A DNA stretch of 28,031 nt, from NCBI GenBank assembly GCA_024691475.1, contig JAILNP010000061.1, forward strand, positions 1-28,031. Direction: 5' to 3'. Origin of the DNA: Denitrobacterium sp024691475. Its GTDB lineage: Bacteria > Actinomycetota > Coriobacteriia > Coriobacteriales > Eggerthellaceae. The notes beneath the pieces are model-generated. The model was not told the origin of the DNA, did no database searches, and saw nothing but the letters and a program-made list of their open reading frames with translations. Below are positions 25,333 through 28,031 of this stretch, piece by piece (position 1 is the stretch's first letter; each line of letters starts with the position of its first letter). Made by a program: the position numbers and the translations under genes.

Positions 25333-26589
25333 ATGCTGCCCCGAGAATCCGTATTCCTCGAATACAAGGAAAGCGTCACCCCATCCTATCTGAAAACCGT
25401 GAGCGCGTTCGCGAACTTCGGTTCGGGAAGGGTGGTATTTGGTGTCGACGACGGGCGTTGCGCAGTAGGGCTCGAAGATCCGGCCGGCGATGCCCTGCGT
25501 ATAGAGAATGCGATTAACGACAGCATCGACCCAAGGCCTGCGTTCTCGCTGGAGGTGGACGAGGAGGCGCGAACAGTAACGCTCATCGTCGAGGAGGGAG
25601 CCCACAAACCCTACCTCTGCAAGGGAAAAGCGTACAGGCGTAGCGACTCTTCCACGGTGGAAGTCGATAAGCTCGAGTACGGCAGGCTTGTTCTCGAGGG
25701 CTCAAACCAATATTTTGACCAACTCGAATCCAAACGGGATGACCTCTCGTTTCAGCTGATGGAAAAAAGATTGTCAGATGTCCTAGGGATAGAAAGCCTT
25801 GATTCCAACGTCATGCGCACGCTTGGTCTGCAGAACAAGCAGGGGAAGTACACGATGGCCGCGGAGATGCTCGCCGACACAGGCGCGATGCCCGGGACCG
25901 ACATTGTGCGCTTCGGAGAGACCATCAATGACATGCTCGACCGCGTGACCGTAGAGGGTGCCTCCGCACTGGCACAGTACGATGCCGCCCTCGAGATGTA
26001 CGAGCGCTACTACGCTTTAGAGCGAATCGAGGGGAGCCTGCGCAGGCGACACGAGCTCGTGCCCTACGAAGCGTTCCGCGAGGCCATGGCCAACGCCCTG
26101 GCCCACCGCACATGGGACGTGCCGGCAAACATTACGGTAAGCATGTTCCCCGACCGAATAGAGGTCGTGTCTCCCGGTTCACTGCCTTCCGGCCTGACAG
26201 AGGAGGACTACCTTGCTGGCCATGTCTCGATATTGCGCAACCCGACCCTTGCGGGGGTGTTTTTCCGGCTCGACATGGTGGAGAAATTCGGGACCGGCGT
26301 CATAAGAATCAGGGATGCGTACGAGGGCGCGCCGACGGGCCCCGCATTCTCGGTACGCGCGGGGTCCGTGGCGGTGACACTCCCCGTAGTCCAAGAGGTC
26401 GATTTGACGGGAGCCGAGGAGACGGTGTGGGACGCCATCGCCAAGGGAAGGAGAATGACCCGTTCGGAAATCTCCGGGGCTGCCGGATTCAGCAAGGACA
26501 AGACCATCAGGATCCTGAACACACTCGTAGCGCGAGGCCTGGTGAAGAGGTTGGGTGAGGGGCCCGGCACGAGATACCGCCGCGCTTAG
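25333..26589 (+). CDS. Schlafen AlbA_2 domain - GHKL ATPase - winged-helix protein
   Basis: 418 residues. Of two adjacent ATGs (25330, 25333) the second is five bases from GGAGG and is chosen. Residues 1 to about 115 form an AlbA_2/Schlafen-like nucleic-acid domain (ESVFLEYKES, then FANFGSGRVVFGVDDG and KAYRRSDSST). Residues about 245-330 carry a GHKL ATP-binding region: REAMANALAHRTW (N-box; most relatives have HRDY), a DRIEVVSPGSLPSGL strand and FGTGVIRI glycine loop. The C-terminus is a winged helix (GRRMTRSEISGAAGFSKDKTIRILNTLVARGLV). Such proteins are annotated as ATP-dependent regulators or helicase-like; some have roles in phage or stress response, not shown for this one. Many Arg codons are AGG, unlike core genes. 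Likely acquired with the XRE gene that follows 156 bases on. Confidence 0.85.
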   Translation: MLPRESVFLEYKESVTPSYLKTVSAFANFGSGRVVFGVDDGRCAVGLEDPAGDALRIENAINDSIDPRPAFSLEVDEEARTVTLIVEEGAHKPYLCKGKAYRRSDSSTVEVDKLEYGRLVLEGSNQYFDQLESKRDDLSFQLMEKRLSDVLGIESLDSNVMRTLGLQNKQGKYTMAAEMLADTGAMPGTDIVRFGETINDMLDRVTVEGASALAQYDAALEMYERYYALERIEGSLRRRHELVPYEAFREAMANALAHRTWDVPANITVSMFPDRIEVVSPGSLPSGLTEEDYLAGHVSILRNPTLAGVFFRLDMVEKFGTGVIRIRDAYEGAPTGPAFSVRAGSVAVTLPVVQEVDLTGAEETVWDAIAKGRRMTRSEISGAAGFSKDKTIRILNTLVARGLVKRLGEGPGTRYRRA

Positions 26590-26639
26590 GAGGTTGCGGG
26601 CCTTAGGCGGGTCGTTGTTCGCGCTGTTGCCCATAATCG

Positions 26640-26682
26640 CTCAACTGCTGGTTGAGATACAGGCGACCAGGCGAAACTCAAC
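26640..26682. repeat. Three alternating CTCAAC/GTTGAG sites before the XRE gene
   Basis: CTCAAC (26640-26645), GTTGAG (26651-26656) and CTCAAC (26677-26682). The first two form a palindrome with a five-base spacer. Candidate operator for the XRE gene 64 bases downstream. Confidence 0.4.
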
Positions 26683-26719
26683 CGGTGGTTCGTGGAAATC
26701 GAGGACGATAGGCCCTATG

Positions 26720-26733
26720 TTGTCCATGGAAAG
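26720..26733 (+). repeat. 14-bp direct repeat TTGTCCATGGAAAG, first copy
   Basis: Identical to 27410-27423. It contains the palindrome TCCATGGA and its last bases overlap the AAAGGAGGT ribosome site of the XRE gene, so binding here would mask translation or transcription. Confidence 0.65.
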
Positions 26734-26745
26734 GAGGTGCTCCCC

Positions 26746-27360
26746 ATGAATCAGGAAAAAATCGGAAGGTTCATCGCGTCGTGCCGGAAAGAGCGGGGCC
26801 TCACGCAGGCAAGGCTTGCGGAAATGCTTGGCATTACAGACCGCGCAGTCTCCAAGTGGGAGAACGGCAAAAGCCTCCCTGACGCCTCTATCATGCTCGA
26901 ACTCTGCGACCTTCTCAAGATTACCGTCAACGAGCTTCTCAGCGGGGAGCGACTGGATATGGACGACTACAGAAAGATGGCCGAAGAGAACATCGTCGAG
27001 CTTCGGGCGTATGAGGAGGCATCGAACAAGCGGCTGCTCTCGCTCGAGATCGTCGTGGGATGCACATCGAGCGTGGCGTTCCTGGCGCTCGTCTTCACGG
27101 CGTTGCTCGCCGAGATGCCTATCTGGGCGCGGGTGTTGCTCATAGGTATCGCGCTCGCGCTCTTCGCGTTCGGTATGTACCACTGCCTCAAGCTCGAACG
27201 CGAGGTCGGTTACCACGAGTGCCAGGACTGCGGCGAGCGATACATCCCCTCGATGAAGGCCGTCGTAATCGCTCGGCACATCGGCAGGAGCCGAAGGATG
27301 CGGTGCCCTCACTGCGGGAACGTGAACTACCATAAGAAGACGCTCAGCAAGCGAGCTTGA
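26746..27360 (+). CDS. XRE-family regulator with two membrane helices and a zinc ribbon
   Basis: 204 residues from ATG 26746, with AAAGGAGGT eight bases upstream. Residues 5-62 are an XRE helix-turn-helix (IASCRKERGLTQARLAEMLGITDRAVSKWENGKSLPD). A short helical linker leads to two membrane helices at about 101-122 and 124-148. The C-terminus has paired cysteines Cys159/Cys162 (CQDC) and Cys187/Cys190 (CPHC), a zinc-ribbon arrangement. A DNA-binding head, membrane anchor and cytoplasmic zinc ribbon suggest a membrane-tethered sensor-repressor. It follows the AlbA_2/GHKL gene and is the natural candidate to bind the repeated sites in this element. Function not known from family. Confidence 0.85.
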   Translation: MNQEKIGRFIASCRKERGLTQARLAEMLGITDRAVSKWENGKSLPDASIMLELCDLLKITVNELLSGERLDMDDYRKMAEENIVELRAYEEASNKRLLSLEIVVGCTSSVAFLALVFTALLAEMPIWARVLLIGIALALFAFGMYHCLKLEREVGYHECQDCGERYIPSMKAVVIARHIGRSRRMRCPHCGNVNYHKKTLSKRA

Positions 27361-27393
27361 TTAAGCGCGGAGCGCTCGACGTGGGCGCCGAGC

Positions 27394-27416
27394 ATGATTT
27401 GCCCAATCTTTGTCCA
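27394..27416 (+). repeat. Paired TTTGTCCA boxes, right copy
   Basis: ATGATTTGCCCA (27394-27405) and TTTGTCCA (27409-27416) match the pair at 25198-25221 at 19 of 20 box positions, with one base less between the boxes. It overlaps the second copy of the 14-bp repeat (27410-27423). Confidence 0.6.
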
Positions 27417-27423
27417 TGGAAAG
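27410..27423 (+). repeat. 14-bp direct repeat TTGTCCATGGAAAG, second copy
   Basis: Exact copy of 26720-26733, here 50 bases past the XRE stop. Confidence 0.65.
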
Positions 27424-27510
27424 CCCCGTGTCTATGGTTCATGCGAATTTTAGGGCTTCTGCCAGCGGTTTTGTGAGCGCTAGAATGAACTCCAGCTTCG
27501 TGCGTCTGTT

Positions 27511-27521
27511 GAGTGGGAATA
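27511..27521 (+). repeat. Putative attR: displaced guaA 3'-end copy
   Basis: GAGTGGGAATA again, read in frame as GAG TGG GAA TAG, i.e. Glu-Trp-Glu-stop. The three codons before it give Ala-Ser-Val, close to the Ala-Thr-Ile of guaA. This looks like the 3' tip of a different guaA allele carried by a mobile element. Confidence 0.55.
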
Positions 27522-27553
27522 GAACCTCCTGATAAATTGCGCTCACACACATT

Positions 27554-27599
27554 ATTACGTCCTTATTATTGCAATATCAAGCTATAATGAGGACGTAAT
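27554..27599. promoter_or_regulatory. Long inverted repeat containing a TATAAT box, upstream of the AAA ATPase gene
   Basis: ATTACGTCCTTATTA (27554-27568) and TAATGAGGACGTAAT (27585-27599) pair at 14 of 15 positions. TATAAT, a perfect -10, lies at 27583-27588 across the inner edge of the right arm, 30 bases before ATG 27619. No good -35 is 17 bases upstream (TCCTTA). A repressor binding the arms would close the promoter. Confidence 0.6.
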
Positions 27600-27618
27600 C
27601 TTTATGGAGGGAGGTTGC

Positions 27619-28031
27619 ATGAGAAGAGCCCTCATGGATGAACTCGTTGCCTGGAAGGAGAATGCGCGGCGCAAACCGCTCATCCTGAACGGCGCCAGGC
27701 AGGTTGGAAAGACCTGGCTGCTCAAGGAGTTCGGAAGGCTGAATTTCGAGAACGTCGCCTACGTGAGCCTCGACAACGACCCGCTCGCTCGCAGTTACTT
27801 CGACTCCGGATTCGACATCGCGAGGATCATCGCCTCGCTTTCGCTCGAGCTCGACATGGACATCCAGCCAGGGAAAACGCTCATCGTCCTCGACGAGGTG
27901 CAGGTCTGCCCGAAGGCCATCACGTCCCTTAAGTATTTCTGCGAGAACGCGCCCGAGTACACCGTGGTCGCAGCTGGGTCGCTTCTAGGGATATCGGCAA
28001 CCGAAGGAACCGGCTATCCCGTCGGCAAGGT
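27619..28031 (+). CDS. AAA_14/DUF4143-type ATPase (partial, C-terminus off the right edge)
   Basis: 137 codons visible from ATG 27619, with GGGAGG five bases upstream. Walker A GARQVGKT (25-32) and Walker B TLIVLDEVQ (Asp92, Glu93), followed by the sensor-like VVAAGSLLG, are the signatures of the AAA_14 domain that normally precedes DUF4143. These single-gene ATPases are common in accessory regions of gut anaerobes and have no settled function. Five of its eight arginines use AGA/AGG, like the island genes and unlike guaA. It sits past the putative attR, so it may belong to a second element at the same site. Confidence 0.88.
   Translation, partial: MRRALMDELVAWKENARRKPLILNGARQVGKTWLLKEFGRLNFENVAYVSLDNDPLARSYFDSGFDIARIIASLSLELDMDIQPGKTLIVLDEVQVCPKAITSLKYFCENAPEYTVVAAGSLLGISATEGTGYPVGK

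Noticed and set aside
1..28031. tRNA, rRNA, CRISPR arrays or insertion sequences
   Set aside because: No cloverleaf, rRNA motifs, regularly spaced repeats or transposase/integrase genes were seen on either strand.

Overview
The window looks like a chromosomal segment of a high-GC anaerobic actinobacterium, most likely class Coriobacteriia and probably the Eggerthella/Slackia group. The reasons are two regulators with about twelve membrane helices and a C-terminal LuxR helix-turn-helix, a Tat-exported flavin reductase of the fumarate-reductase type beside one of them, and strong CGC/CGT and GC-rich codon use. The genus cannot be fixed from the sequence alone.

Layout. Positions 1-12278 hold cell-envelope genes, nearly all on the minus strand: a secreted DUF5648-repeat protein running off the left edge, four family-2 glycosyltransferases, and a tightly coupled operon gtrA - DUF6056-like - GT2 - YfhO-like. 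This operon resembles the flippase/transferase part of the Gram-positive three-component glycosylation systems. A CDP-glycerol glycerophosphotransferase (teichoic-acid type) ends the block. At 12561-14042 is the first membrane-LuxR regulator. At 14123-17288 is a thiamine-pyrophosphate-riboswitch operon: a thiamine-binding protein, then permease, Tat/lipoprotein binding protein and ATPase of an ABC importer of the ThiXYZ kind. A gene-free stretch with hairpins follows (17289-17764). At 17765-18852 (minus) are chorismate mutase and DAHP synthase in overlapping frames.

At 19004-22989 is a respiratory-looking module: a second membrane-LuxR regulator with a 19-bp palindrome over its likely -10 box, a Tat-exported FAD reductase, and a two-cluster ferredoxin, closed by a strong terminator. 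A small unknown gene (23149-23358, minus) and guaA (GMP synthase, 23490-25076) follow.

The end of guaA appears to be an island boundary. The last 11 bases of its coding end, GAGTGGGAATA, recur at 27511-27521. Between the copies lie a Schlafen/AlbA_2 + GHKL ATPase gene and a membrane-anchored XRE regulator with a zinc ribbon. These genes use AGG/AGA arginine codons freely, unlike the core genes, and carry several repeated TTTGTCCA boxes. No integrase is visible, so this looks like a small cis-mobilisable or decayed guaA-site element. Past it, a second accessory gene (AAA_14/DUF4143 ATPase) begins under a long inverted repeat and runs off the right edge. The guaA-adjacent element, with its stacked palindromes over a good promoter, is the best candidate for an undescribed system here.
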